Part shown: positions 27,286-35,444 of the stretch, piece by piece
Position numbering within the stretch: position 1 is the stretch's first letter
Layout of the letters: each line of letters starts with the position of its first letter
From: Winogradskyella flava
GTDB taxonomy: Bacteria; Bacteroidota; Bacteroidia; Flavobacteriales; Flavobacteriaceae
Length of the DNA stretch: 64,000 bases
Reading direction: 5' to 3'
Assembly (NCBI RefSeq): GCF_014243395.1
Contig: NZ_JACLCP010000002.1
Span: 310,001-374,000, forward strand
Notes under the pieces: generated by a model
What the model saw: the letters and a program-made list of their open reading frames with translations, nothing else
Databases searched by the model: none
Told to the model about the DNA's origin: nothing
Program-made: the position numbers and the translations under genes

Positions 27286-29400
27286 ATGAAAACGCTATCT
27301 CAATTTCTGATTACTTTATGCTTTGTGACAATTGTCAGTGCCCAAAAATCAAGTAAAATCACCAATGTAACCGTCTATCTTGATGGTGCAGAAATCAATC
27401 GTATGGCAAACATTGATCTTAAGTCTGGTACGACTGAATTTATATTCAATGGCTTATCACCACATATTGAAGAAAGTAGCATCCAAATTTCTGGATTAAA
27501 AGATGCCACAATTCTATCAATAAATTACGGTATCAATTATTTGTCCAAGCAGAAACAAACAGATTCCATCACCAATCTAAGGCAGCAATTAAAATCATTA
27601 GACGACAGCATTCAAACCGAATATGATTTGGTTTCTGGATACAACGAAGAAATAGATCTTATTAAAAGCAACAAACGTTTAAGCAATGAAAATGAAGTCG
27701 TTAATCTAGAAGAACTTAAAAACTTTGCTAAATACTATAGAGAACGGATCACCCAATTGAAAATTTCTATTCATGAGTCCAATAAAAAGGTCGAAACCTT
27801 TGAAGAGCAGCAAAATGACATTAAAAAACAACTCTCTGAATTTAATGTTGATAAAAAAGTTCAGACTGGTGAAATAAAGTTGAAGCTCAATACGAAAAAG
27901 GCTGAGTCACTAGATTTAAAAATCACTTATAATATTAAAAATGCAGGTTGGTTTCCTATTTATGATCTTAAAGCAGAACAAATAAACAGCCCTATAAATT
28001 TAGAATATAAAGCGCATATATTTCAAAATTCTGGTTGCGATTGGAACGATGTAAAACTCACACTGTCCACAAGTGATCCGAATACTAATAATGAAAAGCC
28101 AATTGTTAATCCTAAGTATTTAAATTTTATAAGTGCTTATAGCAATTATCAATCACAGCGTGCTACAAGAAACTATAACTACAAATACAATCCACTGGTT
28201 AAGACCGTAAAAGGTGTTGTAACATCTGCTTCTGATGGTCTTCCATTACCTGGTGTGAATATTATTGAAAAAGGAACATCTAATGGCACTACAACGGACT
28301 TCGATGGAAAATATGCGCTTAAAACCAATGGTGAGAAATATCTAACCTACTCGTATGTAGGCTTTGAAACCGAGACTTTGCCAGTACATTCTAGTATTAT
28401 GAATATAGCAATGAATGAGAATATGGTAGCACTTGATGAAATTGTGGTCGTGGGATATGGTACTTCTTCAGGAAATTCGTCTTATGCAGTATCTTCAGTA
28501 AGCTCTGAAGATATTGTTAGTAGTTTATATGGTAAAGCAGCAGGTGTGACCATTAGAGGAGCCAGGTCTTTGAAAAGCAAAAGTAACATCCTATATATTG
28601 TAGATGGTATTCCGGTAAAAGCAAATGCAGCAAGCAAAATTAATCCAGATAGCATAGAATCCATAGAGGTTTTGAAAGATAGCCAGGCTACAGCACTTTA
28701 TGGCAATCGAGCTGCCAATGGTGTCATAATTATCAATACAGGAAACTCCACTCAAAGAAGAGTTAATGATTTAGGAGTTGTAGTGGAAACAGGCATCACC
28801 AATACACGTTTTGAAATCGATAAAGCCTATTCCATTCCGTCCGATGGTGATGTTACCGTAATTGAAATTGATAAATTTAGTGTGCCAGCCCAATACGATT
28901 ACTTTGCCGCACCAGTTCTAAACGAAAACGTCTTTTTAACAGCCAAAATTGGAAATTGGGAACAATACAACCTACTACCAGCGGAAGCTAATGTTTATTT
29001 TGAGGGTAGTTATTCTGGTAAAACCAACATAAATCCTGGAGCGACAACAGATAGCTTAACCATTTCACTAGGTGTTGATCCAAATATTGTGGTCAAGAGA
29101 ACGCAGCGCAAGGACTATAAGAAGACAACATTAATTGGCAACAATAAAGTGGTCTATAAAGGCTTTGAAATAGAGGTTAGAAACAATAAGCTAGCCAATG
29201 CACAACTAACTTTAGTAGATCGAATTCCAATCGCCCAAAATAGAGATATTAGATTAGATGATATCGAAACTGGAACATCCAGCTACGATAAGGATAAGGG
29301 CATATTAAAATGGCAATTCAACCTAAAGCCAGGTGAAATAGAAAAAGTGGAGCATTCCTACTCCATAAAGTACCCTAGAGGAAAACGTGTTAATCTTTAA
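27286..29400 (+). CDS. DUF4139 (MuiA-like) protein with inserted carboxypeptidase-regulatory and SusC-type plug domains
   Basis: 704-residue exported protein with a mosaic layout. Signal peptide (FLITLCFVTIVSAQ), then a DUF4140-type N-terminal domain (VTVYLDGAEINRMANIDL, about 27-120), a coiled coil (about 100-190) and the first part of DUF4139 (about 200-300). At about 304-488 the sequence switches to the start of a SusC-like TonB receptor: a carboxypeptidase-D regulatory domain (VKGVVTSASDGLPLPGVNII), the SusC linker LDEIVVVGYGTSSG and a TonB plug (VDGIPVKANAASKINPDSIE, ATALYGNRAANGVIIINT). DUF4139 then resumes to the end (LKWQFNLKPGEIEKVEHSYS). No beta-barrel follows the plug. Function unknown; surface or periplasmic scaffolding is a guess. 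Confidence 0.85.
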   Translation: MKTLSQFLITLCFVTIVSAQKSSKITNVTVYLDGAEINRMANIDLKSGTTEFIFNGLSPHIEESSIQISGLKDATILSINYGINYLSKQKQTDSITNLRQQLKSLDDSIQTEYDLVSGYNEEIDLIKSNKRLSNENEVVNLEELKNFAKYYRERITQLKISIHESNKKVETFEEQQNDIKKQLSEFNVDKKVQTGEIKLKLNTKKAESLDLKITYNIKNAGWFPIYDLKAEQINSPINLEYKAHIFQNSGCDWNDVKLTLSTSDPNTNNEKPIVNPKYLNFISAYSNYQSQRATRNYNYKYNPLVKTVKGVVTSASDGLPLPGVNIIEKGTSNGTTTDFDGKYALKTNGEKYLTYSYVGFETETLPVHSSIMNIAMNENMVALDEIVVVGYGTSSGNSSYAVSSVSSEDIVSSLYGKAAGVTIRGARSLKSKSNILYIVDGIPVKANAASKINPDSIESIEVLKDSQATALYGNRAANGVIIINTGNSTQRRVNDLGVVVETGITNTRFEIDKAYSIPSDGDVTVIEIDKFSVPAQYDYFAAPVLNENVFLTAKIGNWEQYNLLPAEANVYFEGSYSGKTNINPGATTDSLTISLGVDPNIVVKRTQRKDYKKTTLIGNNKVVYKGFEIEVRNNKLANAQLTLVDRIPIAQNRDIRLDDIETGTSSYDKDKGILKWQFNLKPGEIEKVEHSYSIKYPRGKRVNL

Positions 29401-29450
29401 TCAAATGAAATCATTATTTATTTAAAGAACAACACCATATAAAAACGTTT

Positions 29451-29495
29451 GTCATTCTGAATTTATTCAAGAATCTGAAATAAATTCAAAATGAC
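29451..29495. repeat. Dispersed inverted repeat in a gene-free interval (29401-29800)
   Basis: Two 17-bp arms, GTCATTCTGAATTTATT and AATAAATTCAAAATGAC, pair with one mismatch around an 11-base loop. Elements of this GTCATTCTGAA type are scattered through many Bacteroidota genomes. The 400-bp interval 29401-29800 holds no gene; it contains this element, a second hairpin near its end and otherwise nothing I can name. Confidence 0.6.
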
Positions 29496-29750
29496 ATTCA
29501 AGATTATCACAGGTAATGGTTTTAGAGCAAGTTGGTCTTATAAACCTCAAAGCAAGATGCTTTTAGTCCGACCCTAACTTCAGTTAGTTGGGAACGAATC
29601 GGATTCTAAAATGAAGCAAGTCTAACTTTATTTTAGTATTGTTGAAAGATGATAAGCAGAAACATTTAGCTTTGAGGTTTTGTTTTTCTCATGCTTCTAA
29701 AAATGTCTGGTCGTTTGTAGTCGAAACAATAAGCAGTTCATAAATCTAGA

Positions 29751-29774
29751 CCTCTCGACTGCGCTCGAGGTGAC
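29751..29774. repeat. Small palindromic intergenic repeat
   Basis: CTCGA and TCGAG arms around CTGCGC, inside CCTCTCGACTGCGCTCGAGG and followed by TGAC. This GC-rich island stands out in AT-rich DNA. I have seen the same word repeatedly in flavobacterial intergenic regions; genome-wide counts are not available here. Confidence 0.5.
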
Positions 29775-29800
29775 AGCATAATATTTAGATAGTGCTTGAT

Positions 29801-30961
29801 CTACTTCAAGCTCTTTAGAATGAAGTCCAAATTAGGATTGGTATTATCATTATCGACATAAGCGTCCGTATAATATTTTGGTATAACAGCCAATCCCAAA
29901 TCAATAAGTTTATTCATAGTAGGTATATATTCCTGACTTACTTTACCAGTTAACAATACACCAAGATCATTTCCTGATTTTGCATATTTATAAATGTTTC
30001 TTATACCTCTTAAATACAAATGATCTTTAGTAAAACCACCACCGCGATGTACACGCAATGTTATAACAAATGCCTTATCTCTGTTGAGTTTATGCTGATT
30101 ATGCAATAAATGAAAAGTATCAGAAAAACTATAGCCTTTATTTAAACTATCCACGGCAATTACTCTAAACGCTAATTCCTTTAATCGCTCTATGGTTAAG
30201 CAACCGCTCATGAATTCAGAATACACAGCCAAACCTTCTTGCGTTTCCACATTATTTGGAAAGCCATTTGAAAATACTTTCAGTGGCTGCTCCAATCCAT
30301 TGAATGTCGTCACCATATGCACACCGATTTCGTGGTTAGATAATACCTTTAACTGATTTAAACTGTACTTATGACTTTTTCTTAACACTAAGGTCTGTGT
30401 ATTATTCAGTACCATAGCTGCCGCAGAAAGGTTATTAGATATCTTTATATTGTATTTAAAATCGTAGCGTTTGGAAAATTCTTCAAAATAGTCCTTTGCT
30501 TCTGCTGAATTATACATGGGAAGCATTTCTTCATTAAATTCAGAATTGTCAAAACGAAGAATAAACTTAGCATTCTCAATATCCTTTTCGGTAGGTGTTC
30601 CGAAACTTTTCAGGCTGTTGAAATAGAACTTCCTACCTTGACCAATAGTTTCTATGCACTCAATTAAACCCGAATATTCGTAAATGATATCTTCATACAA
30701 TTGTCTAATATCATCATCTTCTATGCGTTCTAAACGTTGTGAAAAAAATAAACGATGCAATTTATAGCCGTTGAATCTCACCTTTCGGTATTTAAATTCT
30801 GGCTCATAATTGTACTTTGAGGCGTAGAATTTCTTCTTCTCTGAAGCTATGTTAAGGGGATTGATATAATTGAGTAATTCAATATTCTTGACTAATCGAT
30901 TAAGATTGGCATCGATATCAAATAAATCTTGATACTCTTGTGTTGTTTTAATTTGGGACAT
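29801..30961 (-). CDS. DUF1704 zincin-like peptidase (flavohemoglobin expression-modulating QEGLA motif protein)
   Basis: 386 residues. The DUF1704 signature is complete: zinc motif HEIGVH (HExxxH, within VLSNHEIGVHMVTTF) and, 30 residues on, QEGLAVYSEFMSG, the QEGLA motif whose Glu is the likely third ligand. HRGGGFTKDHLYLRG follows. The family is related to the MATCAP carboxypeptidases that trim tubulin tails, so a metallocarboxypeptidase role is plausible here. The name linking it to flavohemoglobin is historical and weak. Last gene of a five-gene minus-strand operon; it overlaps the amidohydrolase gene by 1 bp. Confidence 0.88.
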   Translation of the reverse strand: MSQIKTTQEYQDLFDIDANLNRLVKNIELLNYINPLNIASEKKKFYASKYNYEPEFKYRKVRFNGYKLHRLFFSQRLERIEDDDIRQLYEDIIYEYSGLIECIETIGQGRKFYFNSLKSFGTPTEKDIENAKFILRFDNSEFNEEMLPMYNSAEAKDYFEEFSKRYDFKYNIKISNNLSAAAMVLNNTQTLVLRKSHKYSLNQLKVLSNHEIGVHMVTTFNGLEQPLKVFSNGFPNNVETQEGLAVYSEFMSGCLTIERLKELAFRVIAVDSLNKGYSFSDTFHLLHNQHKLNRDKAFVITLRVHRGGGFTKDHLYLRGIRNIYKYAKSGNDLGVLLTGKVSQEYIPTMNKLIDLGLAVIPKYYTDAYVDNDNTNPNLDFILKSLK

Positions 30962-31791
30962 TACGCTTTAAACCTATTATAAAATTCGATGGCATGTTTA
31001 GGCAAAAGCGTTTTCAATTGTTTCTCTACGGCAGTCACCACTTCCGGGTAGTTTATCTGCTTGTATTCATCACAGTAGACTTTTGCAATTTCAGTTGCCA
31101 AAACTAAGGTATTCTTAAAGTTTTTGGTAATGTATTTTAAAAAATATCCATTGCCCTGAAAAGTATCATTGATTTTAGCCGTTTTCTTAATATCATTAGG
31201 CAATTCAATACTAGCCAAAGTTTGTCGCCAAGATTCCACTTGGTCGCCAAAACGATCATTGTCTATATTAGACGTTCCTAAATTCCAAGTTGGCACTTCC
31301 CTATCCCAACGCTGCCAGTTATAGCTATGCATATCATATACAATGCCGACTTCAAACTTTTCCTCAAGTTTTGAAATTAGCGCATGTACTACTTTATAAA
31401 AATTGGTGTGCTTTTGTAAACTCTTCTCTTTTTCTGATTCTGATAGTGGATTCTTCCAAAGCTCCTTTCCCCAGGCCGTATCAAAAACGGCATTGTCAGG
31501 ATCCCGATTCAGGTCGTATTCAAATCGAGAATCGCATCCTGCGATTAAGATTGGGTGAGATATCACCATAGTCTTGGTTTCAGGATCTTCCTCGTACCAT
31601 CTGTCGTATTCAGAATGTAAGCAATTATCCCAAAGATTTTTTCTAAACTGATGACCATTATGTACAGCAGCACATGCATAATGCACGTACTTATCTATCT
31701 TAAGTGTAAATGAATAATCATCGGAAACCGCATGAAAGGTCTCCTCGTTTTGAATCCTAGTTATTATCTGATCAACGCTTAGTCTTTGCAT
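30961..31791 (-). CDS. N-formylglutamate amidohydrolase family protein
   Basis: 276-residue zinc amidohydrolase of the FGase family. VHYACAAVHNGHQFRKNL supplies the first metal-site His, and the family's D-x-x-R segment follows as SRFEYDLNRDPDNAVFDTAWG. The VYDMHSYNW segment (about 148-156) and the later TFQGNGYFLKYI are also family-like. It is joined by 1-bp overlaps to the TerB-like gene upstream and the DUF1704 peptidase downstream. With no histidine-degradation genes nearby, cleavage of an amide in a peptide or glutathione-like product made by the operon's ATP-grasp enzyme is more likely than N-formylglutamate; that is inference. Confidence 0.85.
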   Translation of the reverse strand: MQRLSVDQIITRIQNEETFHAVSDDYSFTLKIDKYVHYACAAVHNGHQFRKNLWDNCLHSEYDRWYEEDPETKTMVISHPILIAGCDSRFEYDLNRDPDNAVFDTAWGKELWKNPLSESEKEKSLQKHTNFYKVVHALISKLEEKFEVGIVYDMHSYNWQRWDREVPTWNLGTSNIDNDRFGDQVESWRQTLASIELPNDIKKTAKINDTFQGNGYFLKYITKNFKNTLVLATEIAKVYCDEYKQINYPEVVTAVEKQLKTLLPKHAIEFYNRFKA

Positions 31792-32126
31792 TATAATGTT
31801 TTAAATAAACGTTCTAGGGATTTAAGCATATTTCGCTCATTGATATTGAATTCGCCATCAGAAAAGAACAAGATCTTAATATCTGCCATTAGAATTTCAA
31901 CATCGTCTTTATCATAATTATGCTGTCGTAAACTCGTCATGATTTTTTGTATGCCTTGATAATCGTTATCATTATCAAATTCATCATGGATTTCTTGAAA
32001 GGTATCCATATCTACCTTAGAAATAATCACATTACGCTCTTTGTTATCTTCCTTAAAATCTGAATTAGCTGCAAACAACAAAATGTAGGCTACAAGCTCA
32101 TCTCTTGTCCAGTCGATTGTTTTCAT
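31791..32126 (-). CDS. TerB-like small helical protein
   Basis: 111 residues, all helical and acidic. The segment AYILLFAANSDFKEDNKERNVIISKV, then the tail ILFFSDGEFNINERNMLKSL, resemble the repeated 'aD G.....E' half-motifs of TerB-like domains, which bind metal in some members. The assignment is by pattern only. It is third in the operon, 30 bp after the sulfurtransferase and with a 1-bp overlap to the amidohydrolase. Probably an accessory or regulatory subunit for its neighbours. Confidence 0.6.
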   Translation of the reverse strand: MKTIDWTRDELVAYILLFAANSDFKEDNKERNVIISKVDMDTFQEIHDEFDNDNDYQGIQKIMTSLRQHNYDKDDVEILMADIKILFFSDGEFNINERNMLKSLERLFKTL

Positions 32127-32156
32127 CTGTTTAAATAAGTTATTTGGGCATTTATA

Positions 32157-32975
32157 TTATGCTGTTAGAGTTCCATATTCGGTCCATGATCCGTCATAGA
32201 CTACAAGATTATTATAACCACATTGCGTTGCGGCCAATGCCAAAATACATGCTGTAATGCCAGAACCACAACTAAATACTAATATACGTTCTTCTTCTAC
32301 TAAGTTATTAAAGATTTCTGAAAGTTCTTCTTTTGATTTCAATTTGTAGCCATTAAAGAGTTCTGTATATGGCAAGTTTTTGGAATTTGGAATCGTTCCT
32401 CGTCGCAATCCATCTCTTGGTTCATCCACCAAGCATTTAAATCTAGCTTCGGATCTTGCATCCAGAATTAAGGTATTAGTGTCTTGAGAGAATACATTAA
32501 CTCCTTTAAAATCTGTCATTAAGCCAGGAGAATAATAGGCTTCAAAATTGCCTTTAAGGTTAATCTCGTTAGCATAATAATCCATATTAAATCCATTGGC
32601 TTTCCATTCAGGCAAGCCACCATCTAAAACAGCGACATTGTCAAATCCAAATACTTTAAACAACCACCAAGCTCTAGCACTAGAATAAACACCTTTATCA
32701 TCATAAACAACAATGATAGCATTATTATTTACGCCAAGTTTCCGTGCTTCTGTTTGAAATTGATCAGAACTTGGTAATTTACTCGGAAACGTAGCCTTAA
32801 TATCACTAAAGTTCTTCTTAATATCGAAAAATCTGGCACTTGGTATTCTTTCAGTAGAACTGTCTACAACCTTATTAATGGTCGCATCCAGAACGACTAA
32901 TTCCTTAGCGCTAATATGAGATTTGAGCCACTGAACTGTGACTAAAGGTGTTTGAAAATCACTAATGGTTGACAT
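32157..32975 (-). CDS. 3-mercaptopyruvate/thiosulfate sulfurtransferase (two-domain rhodanese)
   Basis: 272-residue tandem rhodanese. The N-terminal inactive domain (about 10-130) contains ATINKVVDSSTERIPSARFF and the family ARAWWLFKVFGFDNVAVLDGG block. The C-terminal catalytic domain carries the active loop VFSCGSGITACILALAA. The CGSG-type loop is that of mercaptopyruvate sulfurtransferases rather than thiosulfate rhodaneses (CRKG). It transfers sulfane sulfur from 3-mercaptopyruvate to a thiol or cyanide acceptor. Position 9 bp after the GshB-like gene links it to thiol chemistry. Confidence 0.9.
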   Translation of the reverse strand: MSTISDFQTPLVTVQWLKSHISAKELVVLDATINKVVDSSTERIPSARFFDIKKNFSDIKATFPSKLPSSDQFQTEARKLGVNNNAIIVVYDDKGVYSSARAWWLFKVFGFDNVAVLDGGLPEWKANGFNMDYYANEINLKGNFEAYYSPGLMTDFKGVNVFSQDTNTLILDARSEARFKCLVDEPRDGLRRGTIPNSKNLPYTELFNGYKLKSKEELSEIFNNLVEEERILVFSCGSGITACILALAATQCGYNNLVVYDGSWTEYGTLTA

Positions 32976-32984
32976 GAGATTTAA

Positions 32985-34022
32985 CTAAGCTTCTTCAACA
33001 GTCTTTCGTAATCTTGTACGTCTATCAAAAGCTTGTAGTTTATCTAGAACCTTGCTTTCCAAAAAGTCAATGACTTTTTCTTCGACCTTGTGCTTATTCT
33101 TGTAAACCTTATTGATATAGGTAATACCACCTGGAGACATGACATTGACCTCTACCAATTTTCCGCCAATAACGTCGATACCAACGAAATAGAGGCCATC
33201 CTTAACCAATTTTGGTCCTATCTGCTTACAAAGAGCCTTTTCAGCCTTAGTTAAAGAATGCTTTTGAACACTTCCACCAGCAGATACATTAGAACGATGA
33301 TCGTCTGAACCAGGAACACGTTTCATAGCGCCAACGGGCTCTCCATTTAATAGTAATATTCTAACATCACCTTGATCCGCACCTTCTATATAATCTTGAA
33401 GAATAACGTAGTTAGACTCACCATCACCAGAAGAAATATAAAAGTCTAGTAGTGAATTAATATTATTCATGGCAGACTTTTCAATAAGAATCACACCAGA
33501 ACCTCCAAAACCATTTAAAGGTTTCAATATCATTTTATCAGACTTGGATTCCTTGATCTGCTTTATCAGATAGTTCTTATTTTTGGAAACATGTGTATTT
33601 GGTATAATATTGCTGTGCGCATCACCAAATGCTGCTGTATAGAGTTTGTTATTTGCCTCCCTCATACCTTGCAGAGAATTCACGATAAAGACGTCATCTT
33701 TAACAGAATCCAGAAAATTAAGCATTATCGGATCCAATGGTGGATTGGCCCTAAAGAAAATAGCATCGAAACCTGCCAAAGGCAGCATTTCTTCCCTCAA
33801 TTTCGCCTTATTATAAAAAGACTTTAGGGTCGACGGTACTTTATCCATCCTATTAACGACATTACAAAACGCATTAGTAACACTGTCTCTTATCGTAAGA
33901 TTTGCAGGTGTGCACATAGCGACACCATGGCCTCGCTTAACACATTCCTTTATTAAGGCTAGGCTTGTATCATTCTCTGGGTCAATATTCTCCCAAGGAT
34001 ACATAATGAAGCAAATATTCAT
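32985..34022 (-). CDS. Glutathione synthase-like ATP-grasp ligase (GshB family)
   Basis: 345-residue ATP-grasp enzyme resembling prokaryotic glutathione synthetase. The N-terminal pre-ATP-grasp domain (MNICFIMYPWENIDPENDTS) is followed by FIVNSLQGMREANNKLYTA, the nucleotide loop MILKPLNGFGGSGVILIE (about 164-181), DVRILLLNGEPVGAMKRVP and the Mg-binding end VEVNVMSPGGITYINKVYK. GshB joins gamma-glutamylcysteine and glycine, but no gshA is near. The neighbours (amidohydrolase, zincin, sulfurtransferase) suggest it may ligate a different thiol or peptide. First gene of the operon. Family certain, substrate not. Confidence 0.88.
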   Translation of the reverse strand: MNICFIMYPWENIDPENDTSLALIKECVKRGHGVAMCTPANLTIRDSVTNAFCNVVNRMDKVPSTLKSFYNKAKLREEMLPLAGFDAIFFRANPPLDPIMLNFLDSVKDDVFIVNSLQGMREANNKLYTAAFGDAHSNIIPNTHVSKNKNYLIKQIKESKSDKMILKPLNGFGGSGVILIEKSAMNNINSLLDFYISSGDGESNYVILQDYIEGADQGDVRILLLNGEPVGAMKRVPGSDDHRSNVSAGGSVQKHSLTKAEKALCKQIGPKLVKDGLYFVGIDVIGGKLVEVNVMSPGGITYINKVYKNKHKVEEKVIDFLESKVLDKLQAFDRRTRLRKTVEEA

Positions 34023-34089
34023 TGCGTTATTTATTTTGGTTGATTCTCTATCTCTATAAAGTTAATGAGTTTTACTGAAGATGAAAAAA

Positions 34090-35415
34090 TTATTTCACTT
34101 CCTCGTAATGATCATCCCATTCTTTAGGTCTAGGATCATCATGAAGTTTGTTCAATGATTTGGCGACCATCATAGATACCGTTGCATCGCCCGTAACATT
34201 AACAACCGTTCTGCACATGTCCAATGGTCTATCTACTGCAAAAATTAAGGCTAGTCCTATTGGCAACAACTCCGCTGGAAACCCAATAGATTCCAAGACA
34301 ATGACTAACATAACCATCCCTGCACTAGGAACTGCCGCACTACCAATAGAGGCTAAAAGTGCGGTTAAAACTATGATTAATTGATTTGTAAATGTTAAGC
34401 CATCTGGCCAGATCACTTGCATGATAAACACAGCTGCAATACCTTGATATAAACTGGTTCCATCCATATTTACTGTGGCTCCAACGGGCAATACAAAACC
34501 AGAAACTTCCTTATCCACTCCTAAATGTTCTTCAACACGTTCCATAGTGACAGGCAAGGTTGCTGCGCTACTACTCGTTGAGAATGCTAATAACTGTGCA
34601 GGACTTATTTTATTTAAGAACCACATTGGTGATTTTTTCACAAAGACCTTAATTAGGATTAAATAGAATCCAATCATTAGTAGTAAGCCACCAACAACAC
34701 ACAAGGCATACTGCAACAATTTGAGTAAAATTTCAGTATCGTCAAAAGCAATAATTACATTCGCCATTAAAGCAAATACCGCATAAGGTGCAAATAACAT
34801 AATGAGATCTACCATTTTCATAACAACTTCATTAAGCGAATCGAAAATATCTATCATGGGTTTGGCTTTCTTTTCACCAATTAGCAATAAGCAAATACCA
34901 ACAAAAAGAGCAAAAAATATAATCTGAAGCATTTTAGCTTCTCCCATGGCTTGAAAAATATTACTTGGAAATATGTCTACTAAAGCCTGCAAAGGACCTG
35001 CATCTTGCTGTGCACTTGCCTTGGCTAATTTATCCGTGACTCCAGCATCATTTTCATATTTTATTTTAATCTTTTCTATAGTATCCTGAGGCATTCCTGT
35101 TCCAGGCTTTACCAGATTTACTATTGATAAACCAATGATTATAGCTACAAGTGTTGTACCTACATAAATGGCAATAGTCCGCAATCCCATATCCCGAATT
35201 TTAGAAATATCCTTTAAATCGGATATGCCCTTAATCAAAGAGGCCAAGATCAATGGCACTGCTATCAATTTTAAAAGATTTATAAATATGGTTCCAAAAG
35301 GAGCAATCCAATCCGTTACAAACTGCTGACCACTAACTGAATTCATAATGAATCCAAAGATGATACCCAATACCATTCCTATAATAATCTTCCAATGTAA
35401 TGCGAGTTTTTTCAT
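34090..35415 (-). CDS. Dicarboxylate/amino acid:cation symporter (DAACS family)
   Basis: 441-residue inner-membrane symporter for glutamate, aspartate or C4-dicarboxylates, driven by Na+ or H+. The length and the long hydrophobic helices fit GltP/GltPh. Signature pieces: LLAFSTSSSAATLPVTMERVE (serine-rich hairpin HP1), GATVNMDGTSLYQGIAA (NMDGT motif in TM7) and the C-terminal DRPLDMCRTVVNVTGDA (TM8 substrate residues). Transcribed separately from the GshB operon by about 70 bp. Likely solute: an acidic amino acid, not resolved further. Confidence 0.94.
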   Translation of the reverse strand: MKKLALHWKIIIGMVLGIIFGFIMNSVSGQQFVTDWIAPFGTIFINLLKLIAVPLILASLIKGISDLKDISKIRDMGLRTIAIYVGTTLVAIIIGLSIVNLVKPGTGMPQDTIEKIKIKYENDAGVTDKLAKASAQQDAGPLQALVDIFPSNIFQAMGEAKMLQIIFFALFVGICLLLIGEKKAKPMIDIFDSLNEVVMKMVDLIMLFAPYAVFALMANVIIAFDDTEILLKLLQYALCVVGGLLLMIGFYLILIKVFVKKSPMWFLNKISPAQLLAFSTSSSAATLPVTMERVEEHLGVDKEVSGFVLPVGATVNMDGTSLYQGIAAVFIMQVIWPDGLTFTNQLIIVLTALLASIGSAAVPSAGMVMLVIVLESIGFPAELLPIGLALIFAVDRPLDMCRTVVNVTGDATVSMMVAKSLNKLHDDPRPKEWDDHYEEVK

Positions 35416-35444
35416 ATGTTATTTCTAATGTCTCTTTATTATTT

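Noticed and set aside
29801-34022. Naming the operon a glutathione pathway
   Set aside because: No gshA is present and the amidohydrolase and zincin have no place in glutathione synthesis.
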